64,000 bases of DNA, from contig JBATTK010000041.1 in assembly GCA_049670505.1 (NCBI GenBank), positions 8,639-72,638 of the forward strand. Direction: 5' to 3'. Source of the stretch: JBATTK01 sp049670505 (GTDB taxonomy: Bacteria > Bacteroidota > Bacteroidia > Flavobacteriales > Flavobacteriaceae). A model generated the notes under the pieces. The model was not told the DNA's origin. It was given only the letters and a program-made list of their open reading frames with translations, and did not search any database. Shown piece by piece: positions 52,005 through 61,758 of the stretch. The position numbers were made by a program, and so were the translations under genes. The stretch's first letter is position 1; each line of letters opens with the position of its first letter.

Positions 52005-52352
52005 TTATGGATTCATGGACATAATTTCCCTTACTTCGATATTCCCACCATAGTCGAATATGGGACAGCCTTTTGAAATCTCCACCGCTTGATCCAAACC
52101 ATTTGCCGTAACGATCAAATACCCGCCAACAACCTCTGCCCCCTCGGCAAAAGGTCCGTTGGTAACGATCTCTCCCCTGTTCTCCACTACCTTACCCTCT
52201 TCGGCCAGGGGCAAGCCGTCCAATAGCTGGCCTTTTTCTTGAAGTCCGCCCATCCATGCACCCCATACTTGCATGTGTGCCTGTTGTTGTTCTTGGGACA
52301 AGGCCTTATACGTTTCATGTCCGCCTCTGAATAAATACAAAAAATTGCTCAT
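52005..52352 (-). CDS. DGPF/YCII-related protein, partner of the ECF42 sigma factor
   Basis: A 115-residue ferredoxin-fold protein. It begins MSNFLYLFRGGHE and has the DGPF block, here NGPFAEGAEVVGGYLIV (about 73-89), with Asn in place of the first Asp. Such proteins are conserved neighbours and members of the regulon of ECF42 factors. The role is unknown. It is transcribed first, ahead of the sigma gene. Confidence 0.92.
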   Translation of the reverse strand: MSNFLYLFRGGHETYKALSQEQQQAHMQVWGAWMGGLQEKGQLLDGLPLAEEGKVVENRGEIVTNGPFAEGAEVVGGYLIVTANGLDQAVEISKGCPIFDYGGNIEVREIMSMNP

Positions 52353-52436
52353 CGTGTTTGTTTTTTAAAGGTTATACTTTTTCTTTATGGTAAAGACGTT
52401 GTGTTGATAGAAATTTGGACAACAAAATAACATTTT

Positions 52437-53510
52437 TTAAAATAAGCTCGTTTGGCCATCCTTGTACTGCCTGTGCAGTTCCTTATTCAATTTAGGAAAT
52501 ACTTTATCTTTAAAATAGGTCTGCCGGGCCAAACGGACCAGATCATGGATTTGTTGTGCAATCTTTCCCTCTCCTCTATTTCGAAGACCGAACCGACTAT
52601 CGTTCAAGGTTCCTCCATGGCAGGCTTCTATTTGATGTAGTACCTTGTCCGCCCTATCGGGTAATGTTTTCCTAATCCAATCCGTAAAGATTTGCCCAAT
52701 AGCACCGTTTAACCGAACAATAGTAAAGGCAAAGGAAAGTGCTCCGTTGCCCGCAGCAGCTTTTGCCAAGCCCATAATTTCGTGACTGTTAATGCCCGGA
52801 ATTATAGGGGCCAACATGGCATTGACCGGAATTTGGTTCTCGGATAATATCCGTATGGTCTCCAAACGTTTCTTTATGGTCGCCGTCCGTGGTTCCAAGA
52901 TTCTTCTAGTTTCCTCCGAAAGGGAGGTAACGGATACGTTTACACCGACTAAATTATGTTTTGTTAATTCCCTCAGAATGTCCAGATCCCTCAAAATCAA
53001 GGCATTTTTGGTAATGATCCCTACAGGGTGTCTATATTTTAAAAAGACCTCCAAACACTTTCGCGTTAGCTCAAACTTCTTTTCAGCTGGCTGATAACAA
53101 TCCGTATTGCCGGAAAGCACTATAGTGTTTGCCTGCCATTTTTTACCTTTGAGTTTTTCTTCCAGCAAAGAGGGTGCAGCCTGCTTCACTAAAATCTTTC
53201 GTTCAAAATCGAGTCCGGCACTATACCCCCAATATTCGTGGGTATTCCTGGCATAGCAATAGATACAGCCATGTTCACAGCCTTGATAGGTATTCATGGA
53301 ATACATCATTCCCACATCCGGACTGGTAACCTTGTTCACAATGGTTTTCGGGAAAATGGGGATATATTGGGTCCTATTATTGTCCGCATCTTCCCCCTCT
53401 ATCCTACAATATTCCAAGAAATCATCTCGGGTTTCATAAATATGTAGCAGAAACTTATTGGGAACATTTTGCTGTGCCCCACGCCCTTTTATATAGTCTT
53501 TTTTATACAA
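52437..53510 (-). CDS. PA0069-family radical SAM protein, TTG start
   Basis: Radical S-adenosylmethionine enzyme of 357 residues. The Fe4S4 cluster motif is CEHGCIYCYARNTHEYWG (about 75-92). The barrel continues with IVLSGNTDCYQPAEKKFELTR, VGIITKNALILRD and NAMLAPIIPGINSHE, matching the PA0069/SplB-like group whose reaction is unknown. The start YKKDYIKGRGAQ is the family N-terminus, and the only possible initiator there is TTG (53510), as a stop precedes it in frame 24 bases upstream. A 20-bp perfect hairpin reaches into this start codon. Confidence 0.9.
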   Translation of the reverse strand: MYKKDYIKGRGAQQNVPNKFLLHIYETRDDFLEYCRIEGEDADNNRTQYIPIFPKTIVNKVTSPDVGMMYSMNTYQGCEHGCIYCYARNTHEYWGYSAGLDFERKILVKQAAPSLLEEKLKGKKWQANTIVLSGNTDCYQPAEKKFELTRKCLEVFLKYRHPVGIITKNALILRDLDILRELTKHNLVGVNVSVTSLSEETRRILEPRTATIKKRLETIRILSENQIPVNAMLAPIIPGINSHEIMGLAKAAAGNGALSFAFTIVRLNGAIGQIFTDWIRKTLPDRADKVLHQIEACHGGTLNDSRFGLRNRGEGKIAQQIHDLVRLARQTYFKDKVFPKLNKELHRQYKDGQTSLF

Positions 53511-53554
53511 GATATTGGATTTAATCCAAATTTATGGATTAAATCCAATATCTT
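53509..53554. repeat. Perfect 20-bp inverted repeat at the radical SAM start
   Basis: AAGATATTGGATTTAATCCA (53509-53528) is followed after 6 bases by its exact complement (53535-53554). In the mRNA the second arm ends at the TTG start codon, so the initiation region would be held in a long hairpin; as DNA it could be an operator. No T-run favours a terminator. The rest of 53555-53697 shows no gene. Confidence 0.8.
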
Positions 53555-53697
53555 AGTGTTGTTTATGTTAATTAACACGAACTTCATCTGAGAAATAGCA
53601 AAGTGCAAACCCTTGTTGATTGGAGTAGTGCGATACTCCTCTTGGGATAGGAATTGAGTACCTCTATTAGAAAAGCGGGAGTGTAGACTAATAGCTA

Positions 53698-55266
53698 TTA
53701 TTTGAGGCTTTCCGAACCGATATGAACCTTTACCAACTGCTTTCTGGAACCACGTTTGGCGTAGAAAAGTAACTGATCATTATTTTTATCGATCAAGGAT
53801 TTGGATACCATAATGGGTAAACGAACTTCCTTATCATCGATCAGTTTTTTAAATGTCATTTTACCCTGGGCATCCAGTTTAATGATGAACATATTAGGAC
53901 TACGGCTGTAACCTTGTTTGAATAATATCCGGTCACTACTTAATTTTTGGGGATTCTCTCCAGAATTGATAAAAAAGTACATCTCGTCGCCCTTGCTGTA
54001 AGCCGTATAGGAGGCATAGGCGGCATCCCCTTGGGTAACTTCCGCTTTGTTAATATTCCGAGCCCATACCATGGTTCCATTGGCATCCAGTTTGGCACAA
54101 ACAATGTCATTGTAGTGATATCTTTCAAGGCTTACATGGGCGCCCGTTGTGCTTTTATCCTCCCCTGTGGTAACAAAGTACTCCTCGGCACTGAACAAAA
54201 TATCCTTATTTGGCGTAATATGGATGTCTTTAAAAATAAGGTTTTTGATTTCTGCATCTACTTCCCTTCCAAACTTATCCAACATAAACTCATCGGAAAA
54301 AGCGTTATACTTTTTGGAACGGATAGCCAATGTTGCCGGATCCAATTTAAAATAAACTAATCCATTATAGCGGTTATCCTTTCTATCGGCGTAAAAACCA
54401 ACGGCAATCAATTCATCATCGATCAAAATAGGTTTTAGTGACTCTGGAAAACTTCCCGGATCGTTGAATTCCTGAAGGGAATGGCCGTCCTTGGTTACCC
54501 TTATCAATTCATATTGAAATCTTCGCTCTTTGGCATCAAAACGACGTTTTTTAAAATATGCTTTTCCCATGAGATAAAGTGTACTGAAGTCCTTGGATAC
54601 CGCAATATTCTCAAAAGCATAATTCCTTTCTTCGATCTGTGCCGTAAAATCGTATTGTATCCGTTCCTTTAAATCCGTCCCGAACAAGTACATTTGATAT
54701 GCTTGTTTACTTCCCTTTCTATAATGAACTGTTATTGCAAAGGCGGATTTTTCATCGTCAAAGAAAACAGTGGTTGAAAATCCATTGGAAAAACTACGAT
54801 TAAACTTGTTTACCGCCAGAGGATTGATTACCTCTTTGGAAGGAACGGAGAGGATCGTACGCTGCGTAAAATTAAAATCCGATAACGGACTTCTATGTGC
54901 TACGTAATCATAGGTCTTCTCATCATAATTGTAGGTCAATTCTAAAAGAACAAGTTGTCCGTTCTTTACAAAGCCATCTACCATATGCTTCCCGGAGTAC
55001 TTGTAGTTGTATTCGGCGATAAGCTGCAGATCTTTATCGTAAACTTCTATAAAATGGCCTTTGGGCCGTAAGACCATACCCCCATAGTACTTACGTACCA
55101 AAATGGTTCCTTCTGCCCCGGCATCGTCTATGGTCAGTACGGTGGAGTATTTATACCTATCATTATAATTCTCTCCTAAACTGTAATTTACCGGAATTTC
55201 CTGGGCCTTAGATCCACATAGGGCCACAAGAAAAAGTATAGGGAATAAACTTTTTCCAAACATCAT
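53698..55266 (-). CDS. Secreted beta-rich protein of unknown function
   Basis: A 522-residue exported protein with a signal peptide (MMFGKSLFPILFLVALCGSKAQ). The rest reads as repeated four-strand units with phrases such as GHFIEVYDKDLQLIAEYNY, GKHMVDGFVKNGQLVLLEL and PNMFIIKLDAQGKMTFKKLI, which suggests a beta-propeller. No catalytic motif is visible. Similar proteins occur in flavobacteria without assigned function. It is transcribed after the crotonase gene with a 20-base gap. Confidence 0.8.
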   Translation of the reverse strand: MMFGKSLFPILFLVALCGSKAQEIPVNYSLGENYNDRYKYSTVLTIDDAGAEGTILVRKYYGGMVLRPKGHFIEVYDKDLQLIAEYNYKYSGKHMVDGFVKNGQLVLLELTYNYDEKTYDYVAHRSPLSDFNFTQRTILSVPSKEVINPLAVNKFNRSFSNGFSTTVFFDDEKSAFAITVHYRKGSKQAYQMYLFGTDLKERIQYDFTAQIEERNYAFENIAVSKDFSTLYLMGKAYFKKRRFDAKERRFQYELIRVTKDGHSLQEFNDPGSFPESLKPILIDDELIAVGFYADRKDNRYNGLVYFKLDPATLAIRSKKYNAFSDEFMLDKFGREVDAEIKNLIFKDIHITPNKDILFSAEEYFVTTGEDKSTTGAHVSLERYHYNDIVCAKLDANGTMVWARNINKAEVTQGDAAYASYTAYSKGDEMYFFINSGENPQKLSSDRILFKQGYSRSPNMFIIKLDAQGKMTFKKLIDDKEVRLPIMVSKSLIDKNNDQLLFYAKRGSRKQLVKVHIGSESLK

Positions 55267-55286
55267 AAGTAGGTTTTAAAGGTATG

Positions 55287-56069
55287 CTATGCTCCGGGGA
55301 AATTTGCCTTTCTTTTTTCTAAAAAAGCCATTGTGCCTTCCTTAAAATCCGCTGTTCCAAAACAGCTTCCAAAAGCTTCTATCTCGGATACATACCCGTT
55401 TGTATTACTTTTAAAACCGTCATTTACCGCTTTTATTGCATAACTAAGGGCTACGGGGGAATTATTACATATTTTGCCCGCTATTTTTTGACATAGGGGC
55501 AGTAACTCTTCTTGTGGGACTACATGGTTCACGAGCCCGTATTCCAGAGCTTTTGCGGCATTTATCATTCCAGCGGTCATAATGAGCTCCATAGCCCTGC
55601 CTTTACCGACCAATTGTGGTAAACGTTGCGTTCCGCCATAGCCCGGAATAACGCCCAAAGAAACTTCCGGCAGGCCCATTTTAGCATTGTCACTGGCAAT
55701 CCTAAAATGGCAGGCCATAGCTAACTCCAGTCCACCCCCCAAGGCAAAACCGTTAACGGCCGCTAGCACCGGCGTGGAAAGATTTTCCACAAAATCGAAT
55801 AGCAGTTCCTGTCCCTTTGCGGCCAGCTTTTTGCCTTCCTTGACCGAAAAGTGCGCAAACTCGGAAATATCCGCACCCGCTACAAAGGCTTTTTCCCCGC
55901 TTCCCGTAATTAGGATAACCTTTATTTTCGTATCATCATCCAAGGCTTTAAAGGCACTATGCAACTCCTTGATCGTTGCCTTGTTCAGGGCATTTAGCTT
56001 CGTTGGGCGATTGATCGTAATGGTTGCCAAAGCTTCTTCTTGATCTACCTGTATATTCTCGTAATTCAT
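55287..56069 (-). CDS. Enoyl-CoA hydratase/isomerase (crotonase) family protein
   Basis: Cytoplasmic enzyme of 260 residues. The oxyanion-hole segments are GSGEKAFVAGADISEF (about 55-70) and NGFALGGGLELAMACHFRIAS (about 105-125); EVSLGVIPGYGGTQRLP (about 135-151) carries both catalytic Glu positions expected of true enoyl-CoA hydratases. The likely reaction is hydration of enoyl-CoA in fatty acid oxidation or a related pathway. It sits between an NtrY-like kinase gene and a secreted protein gene, without other beta-oxidation genes. Confidence 0.93.
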   Translation of the reverse strand: MNYENIQVDQEEALATITINRPTKLNALNKATIKELHSAFKALDDDTKIKVILITGSGEKAFVAGADISEFAHFSVKEGKKLAAKGQELLFDFVENLSTPVLAAVNGFALGGGLELAMACHFRIASDNAKMGLPEVSLGVIPGYGGTQRLPQLVGKGRAMELIMTAGMINAAKALEYGLVNHVVPQEELLPLCQKIAGKICNNSPVALSYAIKAVNDGFKSNTNGYVSEIEAFGSCFGTADFKEGTMAFLEKRKANFPGA

Positions 56070-56113
56070 GATCTATTTTATTTTAATATTAACTTCAAAT
56101 GGGACGGAAATAA

Positions 56114-57562
56114 TTATTCTTTTGGAAACTTTACGGTAAAGACCGTGCCTTTACCCGGCTGTGATGTAAAATGGATACTTCCTTTATAGGTTTCCACAAT
56201 GTTCTTTACCATACCCAGACCAAGTCCCATCCCACTGGATTTGGTCGTAAACTTGGGTTCAAAAATCTTGTCCTTGAATCCATCCGCAATTCCAATACCG
56301 TTGTCCGCAACAGAAATCTTCACATATTCTCCTTCCGAAGAAACGGACACCAATATTCGGGGAGATTCAACCGTAGGCATTGCCTGTATCGCGTTTTTCA
56401 CCAGATTGGTCACCACCCTGATCAATTGCGTTCTATCTAGCTTGGAAATGATTTCTTTTTCATCCGCAATAAAATGGATATAATTTTCATTAAAAATATC
56501 CAAGGCCAACTTTACGATTTTAACCACATTTAGCGTTTCGTTCTGTTGGGCCGGCATCTGGGCAAAATTAGAAAAAGCCGATGCAATATTGCTCATGGTA
56601 TCTATTTGTTGGATCAAGGTTTTTGAATATTCGGCAACTTTTTTTGTGATGTTAGGGTCGTTGGCATTAAATTTTCGTTCAAAGCTTTGCACACTGAGAC
56701 GCATGGGGGTCAATGGATTTTTAATCTCATGGGCTACTTGTTTCGCCATTTCCCTCCAGGCTTGCTCCCGTTCTCCTCTCGCCAATTTTGCGGCGCTCTG
56801 CTCCAATTCGTCGATCATATCGTTATAGGAACTGATGAGTTTTCCTATCTCATCGGAGGGGTCGTCTATAATTATTTTTTCGTTCAGCTTCGTCAAATCC
56901 GTTTGATTCAGCTTATCCGATATGTTTTGAAGTGAACGTGTAATGTACTTGGATATGAAATAAGCCAGCGCAATGGCTATCAATAGCATTAAAAGATATA
57001 CCCCTGCAAGCCGGAACAAAAACTCCCTTAGTTCCATATTATTAAAGGAGTTGTCCTCAAAATAAGGCAAATTCAAAATACCTATGGATTTGAATTTTTT
57101 ATCCGTGATATAAGTGTAAGAAGCTTGGTATTTATCCCCTGCCGTAGAATTGTCCTCAATATAACGTTTGTCCGCACTCTCTTTCAATCGGTTCAAGACC
57201 TCAGCATCCAGGCAGATGGAAATGGAATCGTTATTGAACTTGGGTCGCGAACTTTTAATCAATTGCCCTTCCAAATCATAGATATTGAAATTTACGTTTT
57301 GCACATCGGCAATCTGGTAAATTTCGTCCTTGAAGATATACGCTAGGTTTTCGGTGGTAACCGGATAAGTGGTTTTTTGCAGCGTATAACTTATGCTCTG
57401 CTTTATCTGTCCTTCCTTACGCTCCAAACGGACCTGATGATAATCCTTGGATTGCTCTCCATATTGATAAATGGTAACCCCGGCGATTAAAACCGATGCT
57501 ATGAGCACCAATAAAATCATGGAGATAAAAATCCGGGAACGGAGTGATAATTTTTTGAACAA
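56114..57562 (-). CDS. NtrY-like sensor histidine kinase
   Basis: Membrane kinase of 482 residues. An N-terminal helix (about 10-30) and a second (about 185-210, AGVYLLMLLIAIALAYFI) flank a periplasmic sensor domain. A HAMP domain (about 205-260) is followed by the H-box AKQVAHEIKNPLTPMRLSVQ (His about 280), the N-box TNLVKNAIQAMP, and the G-boxes DNGIGIADGFKDKIF and GMGLGLGMVKNIVETY. This fits the NtrY/PilS type. No response regulator gene lies beside it. Signal unknown. Confidence 0.92.
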   Translation of the reverse strand: MFKKLSLRSRIFISMILLVLIASVLIAGVTIYQYGEQSKDYHQVRLERKEGQIKQSISYTLQKTTYPVTTENLAYIFKDEIYQIADVQNVNFNIYDLEGQLIKSSRPKFNNDSISICLDAEVLNRLKESADKRYIEDNSTAGDKYQASYTYITDKKFKSIGILNLPYFEDNSFNNMELREFLFRLAGVYLLMLLIAIALAYFISKYITRSLQNISDKLNQTDLTKLNEKIIIDDPSDEIGKLISSYNDMIDELEQSAAKLARGEREQAWREMAKQVAHEIKNPLTPMRLSVQSFERKFNANDPNITKKVAEYSKTLIQQIDTMSNIASAFSNFAQMPAQQNETLNVVKIVKLALDIFNENYIHFIADEKEIISKLDRTQLIRVVTNLVKNAIQAMPTVESPRILVSVSSEGEYVKISVADNGIGIADGFKDKIFEPKFTTKSSGMGLGLGMVKNIVETYKGSIHFTSQPGKGTVFTVKFPKE

Positions 57563-57761
57563 GGACTACGAATTTGAAGTTAAAGATAGCAATAATGGCT
57601 ACGACATAAAATTCCGAAAAACAAAATCCAAATCCCGATCGGAATCATTTCTTTTGCCGCAATTTATCCCCCTGCATGGGCATCAAATATCAGGCCAACC
57701 ATCATTTCCAATAAAACTCAAAAAAGAATACGGAATTATTATGGAATAGTTTGGAATTTGC

Positions 57762-58313
57762 TTAAGCATCTGGATTTCTATGGCGGATACGCCTGTAGAG
57801 TTTTATCCCCAACATCAAAAGTATGGCCAGAGCCAAAATTCCGACTACGCCAAAAATCCAATTGAAGGCATTTTTAAGGGAAACCAAAAATACTACTGCA
57901 AAAAGGATCAACGTGGCCCCCTCGTTCCAGATGCGCATAAAATTGGAACTGTGTTTTACCTCGTCCCGCTGTAATTGCAAAAATATGCGATGGCTCTGCA
58001 GGTGATATAAAATTAATAGCAGAACGAACCCCAATTTAACATGCATCCATGGTTGTTGCAACCAGCCGGGCATTAGTACCAGCAACCAAATCGCAAATGA
58101 GGTGGCCAAAACCGCGGAGGGCCATGTAATAATATACCACAGCCGCTTGGTCATTAACTTTAATTGCTTGGTGAGTATTTCCCTTTCCGGCGAAGGCTTT
58201 TGCGAGGCTTCAATATGATAAATAAACAACCTTGGGATATAGAACAAGCCCGCAAACCATGTAATCACAAAAATTAGATGCAATGCTTTTATGTAGTTAT
58301 AGTAGTCGGTCAT
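57762..58313 (-). CDS. hemJ: HemJ-like protoporphyrinogen IX oxidase (CopD/UPF0093 family)
   Basis: Inner-membrane protein of 183 residues from the Met at 58313 (MTDYYNYIKALHLIFVITWFAGLFYIPRLF). The conserved His in YIKALHLIFVITWFAG and the basic block around TKRLWYIITWPSAV are markers of HemJ, the heme-b-containing oxidase that makes protoporphyrin IX in heme synthesis. Four helices are visible. A longer frame starts at 58349. The close relationship to other CopD-like proteins leaves some doubt. Confidence 0.88.
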   Translation of the reverse strand: MTDYYNYIKALHLIFVITWFAGLFYIPRLFIYHIEASQKPSPEREILTKQLKLMTKRLWYIITWPSAVLATSFAIWLLVLMPGWLQQPWMHVKLGFVLLLILYHLQSHRIFLQLQRDEVKHSSNFMRIWNEGATLILFAVVFLVSLKNAFNWIFGVVGILALAILLMLGIKLYRRIRHRNPDA

Positions 58314-58412
58314 TATCCTTTTTCTATATTTTCCATCCGTTGCGACCAAAACCTGATATCCCCACCGCGTGCGATATCAAGGTTTTTTGAGGGAATCATT
58401 TTTAAATTGTGC

Positions 58413-58446
58413 ACCCTTGCTTCAAGGCTAGGCCCGATGCAAGGGT
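58413..58446 (-). terminator. Hairpin after the large BNR-repeat gene
   Basis: ACCCTTGC (58413-58420) and GCAAGGGT (58439-58446) form an 8-bp stem with an 18-base loop, 15 bases after the stop of the gene at 58461. The T-run that should follow on the minus strand is weak, so it may be a partial terminator or attenuator before hemJ. Confidence 0.45.
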
Positions 58447-58460
58447 ACAAAATGGTCAGC

Positions 58461-61400
58461 TTACTCCCCAACAAACAAATAATTCAATTTTAGGTTGTTA
58501 AAGGCCGTGTTGAATTCCTGTATTTCTTTATCGATCAGCGCATCAAAAGTTTTTAATTGGGTGTTGATTTCAGTGCTAAGTTCATTTTTTACGGCGATAT
58601 CCTGATCGGTAGGTGGAAAGTCGTCCAAAGCCACTAAACTGTTCAAATGCCCTAATTTATTGGTAAGCCTAATCGGAAAATTCAAGGGATCTTGTCTACT
58701 CCGATTTTTAGTTTGATAGAGTGCCTTTTCTACTTTTCCAAAATCGTCCTTCATCTTCTTGGCACGCTCTACCAACTCCTTGGTCCGTTCATCCGCAGCA
58801 TACTGTTTGCTAAAAGCATCCAATTGCGAAGTGATTTTCCTGATCTTTTTTATAGATTGATGCGCCCTGTCTACCATACCGTTCACATCGCTTACAAAAT
58901 CATATTGCTTTTGCATATCGGCTATGGAGACTTCCGCCCTTGGGTCGGGAATGATTTTAAAGGTCTCGGAAACCGTATTTCCGTTCACGTTCAAATGAAC
59001 TTTATACTCCCCCGGAACGGCTTTGGCGCCGTCTAAATTGGCCCACCATAAGATCATTCCCTCTAATTTCTCAGCACCCTTGCCACGCGTATCCCAAACA
59101 AAAGTATTCCCTCCTTTTTTTACGGTCAACTTCTTATCTTTTTCTTTGGCCGCCCTACTGAAAGTGGCCAAAGTATCCCCTGCCATGGAGGTATAGGTGA
59201 GGTTAATACTGTCTTTCTCGGCTATGTTCTTTAAATAAAAATGAGTAACCACGCCGTTTGGATGATTGGCGCCTTCCGTTTTAGAAGGTTCTTCGCTAAC
59301 GCCGCCCTTGGTGCGGTAAGCATCTTTGGGCTTGTACAAATGCATTTCAGTAGTTTTAACAGCATTGTTCAATTGGTGTAAAACCGTTAGGTCATCTATC
59401 ATCCAAAGACTGCGTCCTTGCGTGGCAACGATTAGATTGTTATCCTTTATCGCTAAATCGGTAATGGGAACAATAGGGAGATTTAACTGAAACGGTTGCC
59501 AATTTGTGCCGTCGTCAAAGGAAACATACATTCCTGTTTCCGTTCCAGCATATAACAGGCCCTTGCGTTTAGGGTCTTCCCGAAGTACACGTGTAAAATG
59601 TTCGTTATTTATACCGTTCGTTATTTTTTTCCAGGTCTGACCGTAATCCGTGGTTTTATATAAATAAGGTTCAAAATCGCCCAATTTATATCGTGTGGCC
59701 GCCACATAGCAGGTACCTTCATCAAAAGCCGAAGGCTCTATACTGTTTACCATGCTCCATTCGGGCATGATCGTTGGGGTTACGTTCTCCCAATTTTGGC
59801 CTCCATCTTTGGATACATGAACGAGTCCATCATCACTGCCTACCCAAAGTAGGCCTTCTTTCATAGGGCTTTCATTGGCGGCAAAGATGGTACAGTAATA
59901 CTCCACCCCGGTATTATCCTGGGTAATGGGGCCTCCACTCGAAACCAGTTTGGATGGGTCGTTACGGGTTAGGTCTTCACTTAACAAGGTCCAGCTTTGT
60001 CCTTCATTTTCACTAAGATGTACATGGTTGGAAAAGGTATAGAGTTTTTTGGGGTCGTGCTTGCTGAAAATAATGGGGAAATTCCATTGAAAGCGATATT
60101 TCATTCCCTCTGCCCCATACCCCATCGGATTATCGGGCCATACATTAATACCACGTACCGTTCCGGTCTTGTGGTTCACACGGGTCAAAAAACCTCCATA
60201 ACTACCGCCGTACACAATATCGTTGTTGTTGGGGTCCACAGCGATATGAGCAGATTCTCCACCCGCCGTTTCCTCCCAATCGTCTTCGCTAATGCTATTG
60301 CCATCACTCCGGTGTTTTACACGGATCGTAGAATTGTCTTGTTGCGCCACATAAATCCTATAGGGGAAATCATTATCGGTAGTCACCCTATAAAATTGTG
60401 CCGTGGGCTGATTGTAATACGTACTCCATGTTTCGCCACCATCATAGGAAACCTGAGCACCTCCATCATCCCCAATAATCATCCGTTTTGAATTTTCGGG
60501 AGAGATCCACAGATCATGATGATCCCCATGCGGCGCATTAAAAGTATTGAAGGTCTTGCCACCATCGGTAGATTTATGGTAGCGTACATTCAATACATAG
60601 ACAATGTTCTCATCTTCGGTATCCGCGTAGAGTCGCGTATAGTACCAAGCGCGTTGACGCAGCTTTCGCTCTTCGTTGATCATGGTCCATTTTTTACCCC
60701 CATCTTCACTGCGATACAACCCCCCTTTTTCCTTGTTTTCTACAATGGCCCAGACACGTTCAGAATTTTTAGGGGATACCGCTACTCCTATGATGCCCAA
60801 GGTATCCTTGGGGAAACCCTCATTTTTCGAAATTTCCGTCCAGCTTTCCCCGCTATCCGTACTTTTCCAAAGCGCCGACCCATCACCACCGCTGCTTAAA
60901 CTATAAGGGGTTCGTTTTGCCCGCCACGTAGAAGCGTATATAATCCGAGGATTATTGGGATCCAGTACCAAGTCTACAGCTCCGGCCTGATCGTTTACAA
61001 ACAAGGTCTTGCGCCATGTTTTTCCACCGTCGGTACTTTTATAAATCCCTCGATCTTGGGTGGGCTTGTAAATATTTCCCAAAACCGCCGCATAAACAAT
61101 ATCGTGGTCTGTAGGGTGAATACGGATTCGGGGCACATGCCTACTATTGGTCAGACCGGCCGATTTCCATGTTTTTCCGGCATCCTCCGTTTTCCAGATG
61201 CCATAACCGGAGGATACATTGCCCCTTAGTGTCTTTTCTCCGCCCCCGACATAAATAACGTTGGGATCGTTTTTTGCTACTTCAATGGCACCGATACTCC
61301 CTCCGAAAAAACCATCGGAGATATTGCCCCAGGTACGACCGCCATCCACAGTTTTCCATACCCCCCCTCCTGTGGCACCAAAATAAAAGAGATTGGGTTC

Positions 61401-61598
61401 TCCCGGCACTCCGGTTACGGCCGCAGAACGACCACCACGGAACGGGCCTATAGATCTATACTCCAAACTGGAGTACAATTCCTCCGGAAATTGTACCGAT
61501 GCGGCGTTTGCCTTTTTACGTTTTTGAGCAGTTGTGGAAAGTGGTAATAGGAAGATAATCAGCATAAAAACGCTGATTCTAGCAAATAGAGTTTTCAT
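58461..61598 (-). CDS. Very large secreted BNR/VPS10-like repeat protein
   Basis: Secreted protein of 1045 residues from the Met at 61598 (MKTLFARISVFMLIIFLLPLSTTAQ, a signal peptide; a longer frame goes to 61667). Many BNR/Asp-box-like units follow, such as STDGGKTWRKTLF, TDSGESWTEISK, SEDGGKKWTMIN and SKDGGQNWENVTP, which form beta-propellers like the VPS10/sortilin and WD40/YVTN-like glycosyl-hydrolase-related families. A helical C-terminal domain (about 900-1045) follows a beta-sandwich. Such proteins are common in Bacteroidota and often annotated as glycosyl hydrolases without evidence of activity. Confidence 0.9.
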   Translation of the reverse strand: MKTLFARISVFMLIIFLLPLSTTAQKRKKANAASVQFPEELYSSLEYRSIGPFRGGRSAAVTGVPGEPNLFYFGATGGGVWKTVDGGRTWGNISDGFFGGSIGAIEVAKNDPNVIYVGGGEKTLRGNVSSGYGIWKTEDAGKTWKSAGLTNSRHVPRIRIHPTDHDIVYAAVLGNIYKPTQDRGIYKSTDGGKTWRKTLFVNDQAGAVDLVLDPNNPRIIYASTWRAKRTPYSLSSGGDGSALWKSTDSGESWTEISKNEGFPKDTLGIIGVAVSPKNSERVWAIVENKEKGGLYRSEDGGKKWTMINEERKLRQRAWYYTRLYADTEDENIVYVLNVRYHKSTDGGKTFNTFNAPHGDHHDLWISPENSKRMIIGDDGGAQVSYDGGETWSTYYNQPTAQFYRVTTDNDFPYRIYVAQQDNSTIRVKHRSDGNSISEDDWEETAGGESAHIAVDPNNNDIVYGGSYGGFLTRVNHKTGTVRGINVWPDNPMGYGAEGMKYRFQWNFPIIFSKHDPKKLYTFSNHVHLSENEGQSWTLLSEDLTRNDPSKLVSSGGPITQDNTGVEYYCTIFAANESPMKEGLLWVGSDDGLVHVSKDGGQNWENVTPTIMPEWSMVNSIEPSAFDEGTCYVAATRYKLGDFEPYLYKTTDYGQTWKKITNGINNEHFTRVLREDPKRKGLLYAGTETGMYVSFDDGTNWQPFQLNLPIVPITDLAIKDNNLIVATQGRSLWMIDDLTVLHQLNNAVKTTEMHLYKPKDAYRTKGGVSEEPSKTEGANHPNGVVTHFYLKNIAEKDSINLTYTSMAGDTLATFSRAAKEKDKKLTVKKGGNTFVWDTRGKGAEKLEGMILWWANLDGAKAVPGEYKVHLNVNGNTVSETFKIIPDPRAEVSIADMQKQYDFVSDVNGMVDRAHQSIKKIRKITSQLDAFSKQYAADERTKELVERAKKMKDDFGKVEKALYQTKNRSRQDPLNFPIRLTNKLGHLNSLVALDDFPPTDQDIAVKNELSTEINTQLKTFDALIDKEIQEFNTAFNNLKLNYLFVGE

Positions 61599-61726
61599 TT
61601 TTATCAGGTTGAAATTAGTCCACCCTAAAGTAGGGAAAAAGGATGTAAACAAAAACTCTTTAATCACACTTAAAGAAAATAGTTACCCCTTGTTTATTCT
61701 CTCGGATGTGGAAAAAAAAGATTTTT

Positions 61727-61757
61727 TTTGTTGGTATCGTTTACTTTTATATATTTG
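61727..61757 (+). promoter_or_regulatory. Promoter of the ABC transporter operon
   Basis: TTTG (61727-61730), 19 bases, TATATTTG (61750-61757): both Bacteroidota promoter elements with canonical spacing. Predicted start about 61762, inside the operator candidate. Confidence 0.75.
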
Positions 61758-61758
61758 A

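Noticed and set aside
59997..60491. 164-codon frame opposite the BNR-repeat gene
   Set aside because: Antisense to repeats of a strongly supported protein.
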